The translations under genes were made by a program, and so were the position numbers. Of a stretch of DNA of 64,000 nt, positions 27,278-37,727 are shown in pieces. The stretch comes from Legionella sp. PATHC035 (GTDB lineage: Bacteria > Pseudomonadota > Gammaproteobacteria > Legionellales > Legionellaceae): the NCBI RefSeq assembly GCF_026191115.1, contig NZ_JAPHOT010000001.1, positions 1,204,501 through 1,268,500 of the forward strand, given 5' to 3'. Positions within the stretch are counted from its first letter, which is position 1. Each line of letters begins with the position of its first letter. Below the pieces are notes generated by a model. That model made no database searches. It worked only from the letters and a program-made list of their open reading frames with translations, and was not told the DNA's origin.

Positions 27278-28036
27278 TCAAATAATCAAATCAAAACGTG
27301 CATAAAGCGGCAAATGATCAGACAGCATACGCCAGGGCTTGCCATGCAAACAGGCCACTTCATGAACGTTCATCCCACGAAAATAAACACGATCGACGCA
27401 AAGTGCCGGTCTAATTGCAGGGAATGAACGTGCATGCTGCCCCTCCACTGACACAAAAGCTTCTTCTATATTTAAGTGTTCCGCGAGCGGTTTGGAAATA
27501 ACCGTGCGCCAATCATTGAAGTCTCCCGCCATCAACAAAGGTTCATTTTGCGGGACGACATCCTTAATACGCTGCATTAATGTGTTACATTGCACGATAC
27601 GCTCAGCCTTAAAAAGACCTAGGTGTACACATAATAAATGAACCGTTATGTGCTCCAACTTAAGTTGCGCGTGCAAAATTCCTCTTGAGGCTCGACGAAT
27701 GTTGGTAAGATTAATATTCTCAAAGCGCTCAAAAGCATATTTGCTTAAAATAGCATTTCCATGATGTCCTGATTCATAAACTGCATTTTTTGCATAAACA
27801 TAGTGAGGCCATATATTTTCAGCAATATACTCAAATTGTGGAGAGTCTGGCCAGGAATTGATTCGTTTTTGTCGTTTCCTATGTTCCCCTTGAACTTCCT
27901 GTAAGAAAACAAAATCAGGATTTAATTGAGTAATTGCGTCGCGCATTTTAGGAAGCAAAAAGCGCACGGCCCCTACTCCGAATCCCTTATGAATATTATA
28001 AGTTATTAATGAAACGCTACGTGCCTCTTTTTGCAT
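27278..28036 (-). CDS. Endonuclease/exonuclease/phosphatase-family protein
   Basis: A 252-residue metal-dependent phosphoesterase of the EEP (DNase I-like) superfamily. The active-site series is complete: TYNIHKG (Asn), FVFLQEVQG (Glu), YESGHHGNAILSK (His), MAGDFNDWR (Asp-x-Asn), VDRVYFRG, and LSDHLPLYARF (Asp-His) at the end. No signal peptide or membrane span, so it acts in the cytoplasm or is exported by another route. Substrates of the superfamily range from DNA to phosphoinositides and sphingolipids, and cannot be assigned. AAGAG precedes the ATG. Confidence 0.9.
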   Translation of the reverse strand: MQKEARSVSLITYNIHKGFGVGAVRFLLPKMRDAITQLNPDFVFLQEVQGEHRKRQKRINSWPDSPQFEYIAENIWPHYVYAKNAVYESGHHGNAILSKYAFERFENINLTNIRRASRGILHAQLKLEHITVHLLCVHLGLFKAERIVQCNTLMQRIKDVVPQNEPLLMAGDFNDWRTVISKPLAEHLNIEEAFVSVEGQHARSFPAIRPALCVDRVYFRGMNVHEVACLHGKPWRMLSDHLPLYARFDLII

Positions 28037-28263
28037 GGTTCACTCTTTTCAAGTTTCTGTATTAAGCATATCACCAATGTATAAAAAAATTGTAGTGTGC
28101 AAGGAGTAAGGAGCTCATAATTTATCCGAAGATTTAGGACACAACCAGTGTAATCGTTGAAGCAGCTGAGACAAGCATTATATTCAATAATGAATTATAG
28201 CCTTCCTGTTTGTTGTAGAGATATAATAATAAATAAGAACAATTTTAAAAAAAGTAACTAAAA

Positions 28264-29103
28264 ATGAAGATGCTAACACTCGCTATTCCAGGTTTTTCTA
28301 TAGCCTGCAAAACCTGGGGAACCCCTGATAAGCCGACTATCCTAGCACTTCATGGTTGGTTGGATAATGCAAATAGTTTTGCCCCTCTTGCTCCATACTT
28401 AGAAAATGATTTCCATTTTGTTGCTGTTGATTTGCCTGGGCACGGTCACTCGTCACATCTTCCTAAAGGATGCCACTATCATTTTTTTGATGGCATTTTT
28501 ATTGTTATTGAGCTAATCAAAGCACTTAAATTGGATAAAGTACATTTGTTAGGACATTCAATGGGCGCTTGTCTTGCAAGTTTGGTTGGAGGAGTAGTCC
28601 CAGAACGATTTCTCTCTCTATGCTTAATCGAAGGATTAGGACCATTTTCCCACCCTGCAGAAACCGCTTGTCTACAATTACGAGAATATGCGCATTTTCT
28701 TGTTCAAAATAAGAAAAAATCAAAAGGTTATGACCATATAAATAGCGCAGCTTTAGCACGTGCATTTAAAGGATATGTCTCTTTAGATATTGCAAAAATT
28801 CTTTGTGAACGAAGCTTAATTGAAAAAAGGGGGAAATTTTATTGGCGACATGATCAACGTTTACTGGAACGTTCTCCCTTACGTATGACCGAACCTCAGA
28901 TTCTCTCTTGTTTGCAGGAAATAACGGCGAAGACTTATTTACTCTTATCGAGTAACGGATTTGCTTTTGATACTGAGATAATTAATACCCGTATTAAGAC
29001 AGTAAAAAATCTCACGCTAAAGAAAATGGATGGAGGACATCACATTCATATGGAGCAGCCAGAAGTTATAAGTAAACTTCTAGCTGACTTTATAATCCAG
29101 TAA
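28264..29103 (+). CDS. Alpha/beta-fold hydrolase
   Basis: A 279-residue cytoplasmic hydrolase. LALHGWLDNANSFAP holds the oxyanion His-Gly, VDLPGHGHSS follows, LGHSMGACLASL is the nucleophile elbow with Ser, and GGHHIHMEQPE carries the catalytic His. The size and the H-G-W-x-D-N motif resemble serine hydrolases related to the RsbQ/mesoderm-specific-transcript branch. Substrate unknown; esterase or lipase activity is likely. No strong SD is present. Confidence 0.9.
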   Translation: MKMLTLAIPGFSIACKTWGTPDKPTILALHGWLDNANSFAPLAPYLENDFHFVAVDLPGHGHSSHLPKGCHYHFFDGIFIVIELIKALKLDKVHLLGHSMGACLASLVGGVVPERFLSLCLIEGLGPFSHPAETACLQLREYAHFLVQNKKKSKGYDHINSAALARAFKGYVSLDIAKILCERSLIEKRGKFYWRHDQRLLERSPLRMTEPQILSCLQEITAKTYLLLSSNGFAFDTEIINTRIKTVKNLTLKKMDGGHHIHMEQPEVISKLLADFIIQ

Positions 29104-29175
29104 ATGATTACTAGGACTTCTACATCTACGTATTCTATGTTCCATTACACTATAGATTCATTAATTTTGGTTTTG

Positions 29176-29209
29176 CGATATAAAAGACATTGAAATGCCT
29201 TTTATATCG
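29176..29209. terminator. Symmetric hairpin between hydrolase and proA
   Basis: CGATATAAAAG (29176-29186) and CTTTTATATCG (29199-29209) pair perfectly, with CATT/AATG extending the stem. It lies between two convergent stops (29103 and 29218). The run of T within the arm could serve either strand; neither side has a long external U-tract. Confidence 0.55.
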
Positions 29210-29217
29210 AACTCAAA

Positions 29218-30858
29218 TTAATTACAGCCATCCATATTGGTAGCAATCTTCACTTCATTTAATGACTTTTTAACATCGCATAAAGCGGTCGCAGGAAACG
29301 TCTGATGGTTTGGATCAGCAGCGACCAAATCATTGATTGCACTTACCAGACCCTCACCACCTTCATCAAAGTTAGAATAAGGGGTCCAGTAATCCATGTT
29401 GGCTTTCACCATAACATCGAATGCTAATCGGGTATTCCAATTAGGTTGATTTGCTAATATGTAGAACAAATGGTTGTATACCCCACTGGAATAGTGAACA
29501 TCTAAGCCACCGTAATATTCATCAGCAGTATCAATCGACTCACCATCACGACTTGGTTTGTCCATGTAACGTAATGCATCATAGCCGCTGTCTTCCTTCA
29601 TGATCTCGCCACCTATTTGCCAGGTGCTCTTCTTAACAGAATAATATTCAGCTGCTTGGGCTGCCATATCAGAGAATGCTTCGTTCATACCGCCTGATTG
29701 ACCATAATATTCAAGGTTGGAATGCTGTTCTGTAAAACCATGGCTAATTTCATGAGCAGCAACGCCAAGAGAGACTAAAGGATACATCATGGTATCACCA
29801 TCACCAAAAGTCATCTGCTGACCATCCCAATAAGCATTTTCATAGCCTTCACCGTAATGAACTCGCATGACTAATTGCATTGCCGAACCATCCGCATTGC
29901 TCAAGGCGTTGGTATCATACCAGTCATGATACATATGGTGAATCACATGACCAGAGTACAAAGCATCATTCGTTGGAGAGGCAGCACCATTTTCTCTATC
30001 GTAACCGTCTCCTTTATAACCGGTGAGGTAAATATTTGCATCATTAGTTTGGCAATTAAACTTCATTGCTCTACTTCTTGAACTGTATTTATGACCCATG
30101 TCAATTACTTTAACATCTGGGTTTTCCATAAAGCAGATTCCATTTTCAGCATCACGAGTTAAATCCAGATAGGGCAAATCAGTACCGTATTGAATGAAAC
30201 CTGTTTTATTATTTCCACCAAAACCGGATCCGCTTACAGAATCTCTACTCTGAGTTTTGATATCGTTCCATTGTACAAAAGCTTGCTTGGTTTTTGCGTC
30301 AATAATTGCCGTAGGACGCTCTGGTATTTTATCTTTATGGACAACAAGTACACTCACTTTATAAGCCCAATGTGCTTTATGCTGAGCATCGATATAAACC
30401 ATAGGAATGACTTTTTCGTCACTCACCTCTTTACCGGCATACTTTGCTTTAAATTGTTGTAATGCTGCATCAGCATTGCTCACAAAAGAAGCATCGGGTT
30501 GGCCTAATTCATTCTGTAAACCTTGATAAACAACACCATTCATCGCTACATTAGACTGAGCATTAGCTAATGATTTTACTGTATGCATGCTGTGCATAAT
30601 GGCATAACCGCCATACACAGGAAATCCTACATATTGTTGTTGCATACGCACATGTGTCACTTTATTCGTGTCAGTATGCTCACTAACGAATCGTAAACTG
30701 TCTTTTGCAACGGCAACACCTTGAGTCAAAGAAAACTTCTGTTTTACTTGCTCGAGAGATGCTTTTTGTAATGGCATCGGTTCAGCAGCTCTCGCGGGAG
30801 ATGCTATTCCTAAAGCCAGCGCGACTGCCAGGGGAGATAAATAGTAATTATGATGCAT
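29218..30858 (-). CDS. proA: Secreted M4 zinc metalloprotease (ProA-like)
   Basis: Thermolysin-family protease corresponding to the Legionella major secretory protein, exported by the Lsp type II system and active on host proteins. The 546-residue precursor has a signal peptide (YYLSPLAVALALGIASPARA), an FTP/PepSY propeptide (about residues 25-200), and a catalytic domain with AAHEISHGFTEQ (zinc His369 and His373, catalytic Glu370) and GGMNEAFSDMAAQAAEYY (third zinc ligand Glu). DVHYSSGVYNHLFYIL holds the C-terminal catalytic His region. Length is close to that of L. pneumophila ProA. Single gene with about 285 bases of upstream regulatory DNA in which I see no clear operator. Confidence 0.95.
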   Translation of the reverse strand: MHHNYYLSPLAVALALGIASPARAAEPMPLQKASLEQVKQKFSLTQGVAVAKDSLRFVSEHTDTNKVTHVRMQQQYVGFPVYGGYAIMHSMHTVKSLANAQSNVAMNGVVYQGLQNELGQPDASFVSNADAALQQFKAKYAGKEVSDEKVIPMVYIDAQHKAHWAYKVSVLVVHKDKIPERPTAIIDAKTKQAFVQWNDIKTQSRDSVSGSGFGGNNKTGFIQYGTDLPYLDLTRDAENGICFMENPDVKVIDMGHKYSSRSRAMKFNCQTNDANIYLTGYKGDGYDRENGAASPTNDALYSGHVIHHMYHDWYDTNALSNADGSAMQLVMRVHYGEGYENAYWDGQQMTFGDGDTMMYPLVSLGVAAHEISHGFTEQHSNLEYYGQSGGMNEAFSDMAAQAAEYYSVKKSTWQIGGEIMKEDSGYDALRYMDKPSRDGESIDTADEYYGGLDVHYSSGVYNHLFYILANQPNWNTRLAFDVMVKANMDYWTPYSNFDEGGEGLVSAINDLVAADPNHQTFPATALCDVKKSLNEVKIATNMDGCN

Positions 30859-31142
30859 TGAAACCCACTCCTTATTTGCAACTTAATCTAACTTGAAAGC
30901 AACTCAGCTCTATCCGAACCAATTAATCCATAAAATCAAGCTCCTAGAAAAAACTTGATTGGTTCTAACCGGTGAGTTACGCCTGCGAACACAACTAATA
31001 CACTCTAAAACTTATCCAAGCTAGCATAGTTTTGTCATTTTTTAAAATATTATTTGATGCTCGGAGTGAAACTCATAGAAAAATAATGACCACATAGTTT
31101 AAAAATTTTTTATCACCCATGCAATAAAAATTCAACGCATTT

Positions 31143-32351
31143 CTACCGAGTTATTGAGTTTTGATAATACCATGCAGCTAAAGCACCTAGTCCTAATACG
31201 AGTAATATGGAAGCCAAGGACAGCTGACCTTGTATCTTGGTTACTGCAATAATACCACTTGTTAATGCGGCAGTTAAATCTTGCAAACTCACATATAATG
31301 CGGCCACTGTTCCCGCAATGTGTGGAAACGGGTAAAAAACTCCTGCGAACGCGTTAATAAAAGTAAACCCAGCCCCCATACTAAATAAAGCGATAGGGAT
31401 CATAATGGTCAGCACATTCATGATTCCCACAAGCGCAAAACTGAGCATGATCCCACCGCCACTCATCATCAAAAAGACACCGATAAATAACATGTAAGAA
31501 ACACCTTTAACCATCACCAATTGACTGTTAATTATTCCACTTAGACAGATAGCTCCAGCAATAAAAATTGACAATTGACCATATTCTAAAGGAGTTAGTC
31601 CCAATACATTTTGAAATAAAAAAGGAGCAATAGTCAGATAAGCAATCAAGCCAGCGCATGCAAAACAGGCGCATAGGGTATAACCTAAAAATATTTTAGA
31701 TTTTAATAAAGCACCATAATTTTGCAGTATGACTCTTATCTTAGTTGCATCAGGATTAAGATTTTTATTAGTCTCAGGCAAGACCAACAGCATAATGACC
31801 CAAAATGTAAGGCCTAAAATAAAAATAAATAAAAAATTAGCCCTCCAGCCAAAATGCTCTTGAATAAACCCTCCCCAAATAGGCGAAGCGACTAAAAGAA
31901 GCGTGCTGGCAACACCCACGTAAGAACCAATTTTGGATAAATAGCGGCCAGTAAAAAGATCACGGATTAATGAGCGTCCTACGGAACTACAAGAACCTAT
32001 GCCAAAGCCTTGTAAAAATCGTCCCAAAATCAATACGCTAACAGAAGGGGCAAGTAAACAGCAAAGAGCCCCTATAACACTTATTCCTATACCATAAATC
32101 AAGGGCATTTTACGTCCAATTTTATCGGATAAAGGTCCAAAAAAAATATGGGAAATTCCAAGTCCAAACATAAAAAGAAATAAGGTAAATTGAATTGATG
32201 ATTCCGTACTATTAAAGTATTTGGTAATCGCAGGTAAAGAAGGAACATATTGATCGATAGAGATTTGCACCAATATCATCATCATCAAAATAATAAAATA
32301 TATTACAGGTTGTACCTTTTGTACCTCCTGCTGCTCAAGCATTTCCTGCAT
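31143..32351 (-). CDS. MFS drug-efflux transporter, Bcr/CflA type
   Basis: A 402-residue transporter with twelve predicted spans of the DHA1 (12-TM) drug:proton antiporter group. SIDQYVPSLPAI in TM1 and FGPLSDKIGRKMPLIYG between TM2 and TM3 match the Bcr/CflA signature, and GRFLQGFGIGSCSSVGRSLIRD is the TM4-TM5 motif B/C region. The N-terminus is a charged cytosolic stretch (EMLEQQEVQKVQ). Substrate unknown. CAGGAGG-like bases (TCCAGGAGGAG on the complementary reading just before the start) form a clear SD. Confidence 0.92.
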   Translation of the reverse strand: MQEMLEQQEVQKVQPVIYFIILMMMILVQISIDQYVPSLPAITKYFNSTESSIQFTLFLFMFGLGISHIFFGPLSDKIGRKMPLIYGIGISVIGALCCLLAPSVSVLILGRFLQGFGIGSCSSVGRSLIRDLFTGRYLSKIGSYVGVASTLLLVASPIWGGFIQEHFGWRANFLFIFILGLTFWVIMLLVLPETNKNLNPDATKIRVILQNYGALLKSKIFLGYTLCACFACAGLIAYLTIAPFLFQNVLGLTPLEYGQLSIFIAGAICLSGIINSQLVMVKGVSYMLFIGVFLMMSGGGIMLSFALVGIMNVLTIMIPIALFSMGAGFTFINAFAGVFYPFPHIAGTVAALYVSLQDLTAALTSGIIAVTKIQGQLSLASILLVLGLGALAAWYYQNSITR

Positions 32352-32587
32352 TATTAATTCCTTTTCCAGGAGGAGTTAAAAAATAAAACTGTTGAATCTT
32401 TGAAATAATTTCATTATCTCGTGTAAAAGTCTAGGAGACTGGTATAAAGTGCGCAAATACTCCAGTGAAGGCTATAAAGAAAAAAATATAAAAAAAGCAG
32501 AGAACTTGTAGATATCCTCGGAGATATATAGACAATTTTAGGAAGATCAGGCAAAATCTGCCGAAATTGCTTGATACTAACTATCAC

Positions 32588-33040
32588 ATGAAAAAAATTC
32601 TGGTTTTACACGGACCAAATTTGAATCTTCTGGGAACTCGAGAACCTTCAGTCTATGGAGTCACGACATTAGCTGATATCAACTCTCGTTTAATTAAAGA
32701 AGCTACACAAGCTGGTTTTGCATTAAACTGTTGTCAAAGCAATTCGGAAGCAGAATTAATCGAAGCAATTCACCAAGCCAGTATCGACAAAGTAAGTTAT
32801 ATCATTTTTAATCCCGCAGGATTCACACACACCAGCATCGCCTTGAGGGATGCGTTATGTGCTGTGGCAATCCCATTTATTGAAGTACATATCAGTAATA
32901 TTTATTCCCGAGAACCTTTTCGTCACCATTCTTATTTTTCTGATATTGCAAAAGGTACTATCAGTGGTTTAGGTGCGCAAGGATACTCATTAGCATTAAC
33001 ATCAATTATTGAAAGAGAATCAAACAATGGACATTCGTAA
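32588..33040 (+). CDS. aroQ: 3-dehydroquinate dehydratase, type II
   Basis: Third step of the shikimate pathway. The 150-residue type II dodecameric enzyme shows [18 protein letters not shown] (catalytic Arg and Tyr), [27 protein letters not shown] and [20 protein letters not shown] (catalytic His). The ATG at 32588 gives the usual N-terminus [10 protein letters not shown]; a TTG seven codons upstream is unlikely. It overlaps accB by 14 bases, an aroQ-accB-accC arrangement common in gammaproteobacteria. Confidence 0.96.
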   Translation: MKKILVLHGPNLNLLGTREPSVYGVTTLADINSRLIKEATQAGFALNCCQSNSEAELIEAIHQASIDKVSYIIFNPAGFTHTSIALRDALCAVAIPFIEVHISNIYSREPFRHHSYFSDIAKGTISGLGAQGYSLALTSIIERESNNGHS

Positions 33041-33512
33041 GATCAGAAAATTAATCGAATTGCTAGAAGAAACTGGCATTTCTGAAATTGAAATTAAAGA
33101 AGGTGAGGAGTCGCTTAGACTAAGCCGTCACAGCAGTGCCCCAGCAATGGAAGCGCCTCAAGTTCATTACGTTTCTACCCCCGCGCCACGTCAGGATTCA
33201 CTACCTCCTACAAATAATGCGCCTGTTCCTGCAGCCATTTCTCATCAAGAAAGTAAGACTGCAATGCCCACCACTCCAGGCCATAAAATTCGTTCTCCTA
33301 TGGTAGGTACCATGTACACTTCTCCATCTCCTGAAAGTCCTCCTTTCGTAACGATTGGCCAGACAGTTAAAGCAGGTGATGTATTATGTATTGTCGAAGC
33401 CATGAAAATGTTTAATGAGATTGAAGCGGATCGCGCCGGTAAAATTGTAGATATACTCGTCGCTAATGGAGAGCCTGTAGAATACGATCAGGTCCTGTTT
33501 GTTATAGAATAG
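33027..33512 (+). CDS. accB: Acetyl-CoA carboxylase biotin carboxyl carrier protein
   Basis: Carries biotin between the AccC carboxylase and AccAD transferase in malonyl-CoA synthesis. The 161 residues have the N-terminal [22 protein letters not shown] segment, a Pro/Ala-rich linker (about residues 45-80) and the biotinyl domain with the protruding thumb and [10 protein letters not shown], whose Lys is biotinylated. ATG 33027 overlaps the end of aroQ by 14 bases, with AGAGAA upstream. accC follows after 11 bases. Confidence 0.97.
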   Translation: MDIRKIRKLIELLEETGISEIEIKEGEESLRLSRHSSAPAMEAPQVHYVSTPAPRQDSLPPTNNAPVPAAISHQESKTAMPTTPGHKIRSPMVGTMYTSPSPESPPFVTIGQTVKAGDVLCIVEAMKMFNEIEADRAGKIVDILVANGEPVEYDQVLFVIE

Positions 33513-33523
33513 AGGGTGCATTC

Positions 33524-34864
33524 ATGCTCAGTAAAATTGTTATTGCCAACAGAGGTGAAATCGCTCTTCGTATTTTACGCGCGTGTAAAGAGCTTGGCAT
33601 TCAGACTGTAGCCGTACATTCAGACGTCGATAAAGACTTATTACATGTTCGTCTTGCTGATGAAACGGTTTGTATTGGTCCTGCTCCAGCACAAAAAAGT
33701 TATCTCAATATTCCTGCAATTATTTCCGCTGCTGAAATTACTGATGCCGTGGCAATTCATCCTGGCTATGGTTTTCTATCTGAAAATGCTGATTTTGCGG
33801 AAATAGTGGAACAAAGTGGATTTCGCTTTATCGGACCTCGAGGTGATACCATTCGTCTCATGGGTGACAAAGTATCTGCCATCAACGCGATGAAAGCTGC
33901 AGGAGTTCCCTGTGTTCCTGGATCAGATGGCCCTTTGTCTGATGATGACCAATTGAATATGGAAGTTGCTCGCAAGATTGGTTACCCCGTTATTATCAAG
34001 GCAGCCGGCGGCGGTGGTGGACGAGGTATGCGTGTGGTACATAGTGAGTCGAACCTGCTTAACTCCATTGCACTGACCCGCAGCGAAGCAAAAGCCGCAT
34101 TTAATAACCCCATTGTTTATATGGAAAAATTCCTTGAAAATCCTCGCCATGTTGAATTTCAAGTGCTCGGAGATGGTCAAGGCAAAGCCATTCATTTAGG
34201 TGAACGTGATTGTTCTATGCAAAGACGCCACCAAAAAGTAGTGGAAGAAGCACCTGCTCCAGGAATTAGCCCCGAACTGAGAAAAAAAATTGGTGACTCA
34301 GTAGTCAAAGCGTGCCAAGAGCTGAAATATCGCGGAGCTGGAACTTTTGAATTTCTGTATCAGGATGGATGTTTTTACTTCATTGAAATGAATACACGGA
34401 TTCAGGTTGAGCATCCAGTCACGGAAATGATTACCGGAGTAGATTTGATTAAAGAACAAATCAAAATTGCCAGTGACATCCCGATGACTCTGACGCAAGA
34501 TGACATCAAATTGCATGGTCATGCAATTGAATGTCGGATCAATGCAGAAGATGCCAAAACCTTCATGCCTTCACCAGGAACAATTAAATTATTACACCAA
34601 CCTGGTGGCCCAGGCATACGTTTTGATTCCCATATTTATAGCAGTTATACAGTTCCACCCAATTACGATTCGATGATAGGCAAGCTCATTAGTTATGGGG
34701 AGACTCGTGCTGAAGCCATTGCAAGAATGCGAAATGCGCTTGATGAAATCATTATTGATGGTATAAAAACCAATATCGAGTTACACCAACGTATTTTCCA
34801 TGATCAATCGTTTGTTGCTGGGGGTACTAATATTCATTATTTGGAAAAAATGTTGAAGGATTAA
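33524..34864 (+). CDS. accC: Acetyl-CoA carboxylase, biotin carboxylase subunit
   Basis: ATP-grasp enzyme that carboxylates the biotin on AccB. The 446 residues run from [20 protein letters not shown], through [14 protein letters not shown] (Gly-rich ATP loop), [29 protein letters not shown] and [14 protein letters not shown] (catalytic Glu/Arg). Full length. AGAGGGTG lies upstream of the ATG. It is followed four bases later by prmA, an arrangement also seen in E. coli-related groups where prmA follows accBC closely. Confidence 0.98.
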   Translation: MLSKIVIANRGEIALRILRACKELGIQTVAVHSDVDKDLLHVRLADETVCIGPAPAQKSYLNIPAIISAAEITDAVAIHPGYGFLSENADFAEIVEQSGFRFIGPRGDTIRLMGDKVSAINAMKAAGVPCVPGSDGPLSDDDQLNMEVARKIGYPVIIKAAGGGGGRGMRVVHSESNLLNSIALTRSEAKAAFNNPIVYMEKFLENPRHVEFQVLGDGQGKAIHLGERDCSMQRRHQKVVEEAPAPGISPELRKKIGDSVVKACQELKYRGAGTFEFLYQDGCFYFIEMNTRIQVEHPVTEMITGVDLIKEQIKIASDIPMTLTQDDIKLHGHAIECRINAEDAKTFMPSPGTIKLLHQPGGPGIRFDSHIYSSYTVPPNYDSMIGKLISYGETRAEAIARMRNALDEIIIDGIKTNIELHQRIFHDQSFVAGGTNIHYLEKMLKD

Positions 34865-34868
34865 TGCT

Positions 34869-35747
34869 GTGTGGTTTCAATTAAAAATAGAACATTGTCC
34901 CAGTCAAGAAATCGAATTGCTGAGCAATGAATTGGAAGAATTCGGTGCGCTGTCCATCATGCTGACCGATAAAAATGATAATCCAGTTCTTGAGCCTGAA
35001 CCAGGAACAACCCCGCTATGGCCTGAAGTCGTTATTCAGGCCTTATTTTCGGAAGTCTTCCAAGCACAGTTTACTCGCGATCTCCTACTGCAAAATCACC
35101 CCAAACTGGCATGCACCCTAGAGATTTTGGAAGACAAAGATTGGGAAAGGGCTTGGATGGATGATTTTAAACCACAACGTTATGGACAACGTTTATGGGT
35201 CTGTCCCACCTGGTCTACTCCCCCAGAACCCAATGCCGTCAATCTCATGTTAGATCCAGGCCTGGCTTTTGGTACTGGAACTCATCCTACCACTGCTTTA
35301 TGTTTAACCTGGTTAGAACAGGCTGATTTAAAAAATAAGGAAGTTATTGATTACGGTTGTGGTTCAGGAATACTTACTTTGGCTGCTTTAAAATTAGGAG
35401 CCGCAAAAGTACATGCAGTTGATATTGATCAGCAAGCCTTACAAGCCACTCAAAATAACGCTTCAGCGAACGAACTGGACGAGCGTAAATTGTCAATTGG
35501 TATGCCTGAAACTCTATCTAAACCGGTAGATTTAATTATCGCTAACATTTTATTGGCACCATTAATTTCTCTTAAAGAACGTTTTCAAGAACTACTAAAT
35601 CCTGAAGGGATGCTCATTGTATCCGGAATACTGGAAGAACAGGCACCTGAACTGATTAAAACCTATGACTCAATGTTTGTCGTAGTTCGTCAGGAAAATC
35701 TTAGTGGGTGGTCATTATTGGCGTTTAAGCCTACAAAAAGTAGTTGA
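34869..35747 (+). CDS. prmA: Ribosomal protein L11 methyltransferase
   Basis: SAM-dependent trimethylation of ribosomal protein L11. The 292 residues start at a GTG four bases after accC (WFQLKIEHCPS...) and include DWERAWMDDFKP, LDPGLAFGTGTHPTT, EVIDYGCGSGILTLAALKLGA (motif I), VDIDQQALQAT and ANILLAPLISL (NPPY-like motif). The coupling to accC suggests cotranscription. Usual length. Confidence 0.97.
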   Translation: MWFQLKIEHCPSQEIELLSNELEEFGALSIMLTDKNDNPVLEPEPGTTPLWPEVVIQALFSEVFQAQFTRDLLLQNHPKLACTLEILEDKDWERAWMDDFKPQRYGQRLWVCPTWSTPPEPNAVNLMLDPGLAFGTGTHPTTALCLTWLEQADLKNKEVIDYGCGSGILTLAALKLGAAKVHAVDIDQQALQATQNNASANELDERKLSIGMPETLSKPVDLIIANILLAPLISLKERFQELLNPEGMLIVSGILEEQAPELIKTYDSMFVVVRQENLSGWSLLAFKPTKSS

Positions 35748-36034
35748 TCTGATAAGGCTTTGTTGAAGTAACTATTTTTGAACGATAAGTACCAAATAAC
35801 TATTGGTCATTCTCGAGAGGGCGGCAACATCCATTAATGAGGCATAATGCCGCAGTTATGACATAGATTACCACTTCGCGACAATGACTTACGATGTGTA
35901 ACAATATCCCTCATAGAGAGAAGATCAACCGCTTTTTCTAGATTAAATAAATAGTTTTAAATTGCCGCAGTTTTCGGTGACGATGTACAACATATTCTGA
36001 GATTATCCAGGTTACGATTATTAAGGAAATTATA

Positions 36035-37624
36035 ATGGCCCAAGAACATACATTTTCCGCTTTTCACCCCAAAAGAGCCCTTCTTAGTGTCTCCGATAAA
36101 CGAGGCATTGTTGAATTGGGGAAAGCACTTCACCAACAAGGTGTAGAACTTATTGCAACAGGAAATACCGCTGCAATACTCAGAGAGAATAAATTGCCAG
36201 TTACCGATGTCAGTGAGTGCACAGGCTTTCCCGAAATGCTTGATGGTCGGGTGAAAACACTGCACCCAGCTATCCATGGCGGTTTACTTGCACGTGGGAA
36301 AAAAGATGCAAAGACACTCCGAGAACATTCAATCAGGCCCATTGATTTACTTGTAATCAATTTATATCCTTTTGAACAAACCATCAGCCGCCCTGACTGT
36401 AATTTCAATGAGGCTATCGAAAATATTGATATCGGTGGACCCGCTATGATTCGCTCCGCGGCAAAAAATCATGCCCACACCTTTGTGGTAGTTAAACCTG
36501 AGGATTATGCAGAACTGATTCACTACTTAAACACCCAAAAAACTCCTTCAGACTGGGGATTCACCTTAGCTAAAAAAGCCTTCGCTCACACCGCAGCCTA
36601 TGATGCAGCAATTACTAATTATCTAACCACTTTAGATCAAAATTACACCCCCTGTGGATTTCCTGAGGTCCTTACCTGTCAATTTAACAAAATAACCGAC
36701 TTACGCTATGGAGAAAATCCCCATCAACAGGCTGCTTTTTATGTTGATAAAAATACGGCATCGGGCTCTCTTGGCGCTGCGCAATTAATTCAAGGGAAGC
36801 AATTGTCCTACAACAATATTTTGGATGCCGATGCTGCATTAGATTGTGTTAAATCTTTTGCTTGCGACAAACCAACCTGTGTTATTGTCAAGCACGCCAA
36901 TCCATGTGGCATTGCCATCGGGGATTCGCTTCTTCATGCTTATCTCAAAGCCTTTCAATGTGATCCTACATCAGCATATGGCGGCATTATTGCTTTTAAC
37001 CAAACTTTGGATGCCAATACCGCAAAAACCATTCTGGAAAAACAATTTGTAGAAGTCATTGTAGCTCCTGATGTCAGTAATGAAGCCAAAAAAGTTCTTG
37101 CCAATAAAGAAAATGTTCGTGTTTTGTTGACTGGAACTTGGAAACAAGATGAGGCATTTCGCTTGAACATGAAAAAAGTAGATGGTGGGTTACTTGTTCA
37201 AGAACATGATTCACTCTTACTCGGAGGTTATGAATTAAAAACCGTGACCCTAAATAAACCCTCTGAACAGCAAATGAATGATTTAATGTTTGCCTGGCGT
37301 GCTGTAAAACATGTTAAGTCCAACGCCATTGTTTATGCTAAAGATGTGGCAACCATAGGATTGGGAGGCGGCCAAACCAGCCGTGTCATGAGCGCCCGCA
37401 TCGGTCTTTGGCAAGCAGAACAAATGGGGTTAGACACTCATGGTGCAGTCATGGCTTCTGATGCCTTTATCCCTTTTCCTGATACCGTAGAGATTGCTGC
37501 AGAGGCAGGAATTTCTGCAATTATTCAACCAGGTGGCTCAATCAGAGATTCACAAATAATTGCTTGTGCTGAGGAGCATGGGCTAATTATGGTCTTCACT
37601 GGCGTCCGTCATTTTAAACATTAA
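36035..37624 (+). CDS. purH: Bifunctional AICAR transformylase / IMP cyclohydrolase
   Basis: Last two steps of IMP synthesis. The 529 residues have the MGS-like cyclohydrolase domain first (RALLSVSDKRGIVELGKALH, GNTAAIL, DGRVKTLHPAIHGGLLA) and the transformylase domain after about residue 200 (RYGENPHQQAAFY, VKHANPCGIAIGD, the catalytic Lys-His pair, and IGLGGGQTSRVMSAR). AAGGAAAT lies upstream. The 288-base gap before it has no gene or recognised riboswitch, only part of a repeat around 35836. purA elsewhere in the window uses its product. Confidence 0.98.
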   Translation: MAQEHTFSAFHPKRALLSVSDKRGIVELGKALHQQGVELIATGNTAAILRENKLPVTDVSECTGFPEMLDGRVKTLHPAIHGGLLARGKKDAKTLREHSIRPIDLLVINLYPFEQTISRPDCNFNEAIENIDIGGPAMIRSAAKNHAHTFVVVKPEDYAELIHYLNTQKTPSDWGFTLAKKAFAHTAAYDAAITNYLTTLDQNYTPCGFPEVLTCQFNKITDLRYGENPHQQAAFYVDKNTASGSLGAAQLIQGKQLSYNNILDADAALDCVKSFACDKPTCVIVKHANPCGIAIGDSLLHAYLKAFQCDPTSAYGGIIAFNQTLDANTAKTILEKQFVEVIVAPDVSNEAKKVLANKENVRVLLTGTWKQDEAFRLNMKKVDGGLLVQEHDSLLLGGYELKTVTLNKPSEQQMNDLMFAWRAVKHVKSNAIVYAKDVATIGLGGGQTSRVMSARIGLWQAEQMGLDTHGAVMASDAFIPFPDTVEIAAEAGISAIIQPGGSIRDSQIIACAEEHGLIMVFTGVRHFKH

Positions 37625-37643
37625 TAAAGAAGAATAGCGACCG

Positions 37644-37707
37644 GTCATCCCCAGTACAACCAGGGATGACGACAAAGAGTCCTGGGTTTCACTACGCTTT
37701 ATCCAGG
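37644..37707. repeat. Two hairpin repeats between purH and SDR gene
   Basis: GTCATCCC (37644-37651) pairs with GGGATGAC (37663-37670), a motif repeated at 50146-50172. It is followed by CCTGGGT...ATCCAGG (37681-37707), a member of the AGCCTGGGT family. Either may terminate purH. Confidence 0.6.
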
Positions 37708-37727
37708 CTATAATATGGAGAAATACG

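Noticed and set aside
35748..36034. Purine riboswitch before purH
   Set aside because: No purine aptamer core or terminator-antiterminator pair is visible in the 288-base gap.
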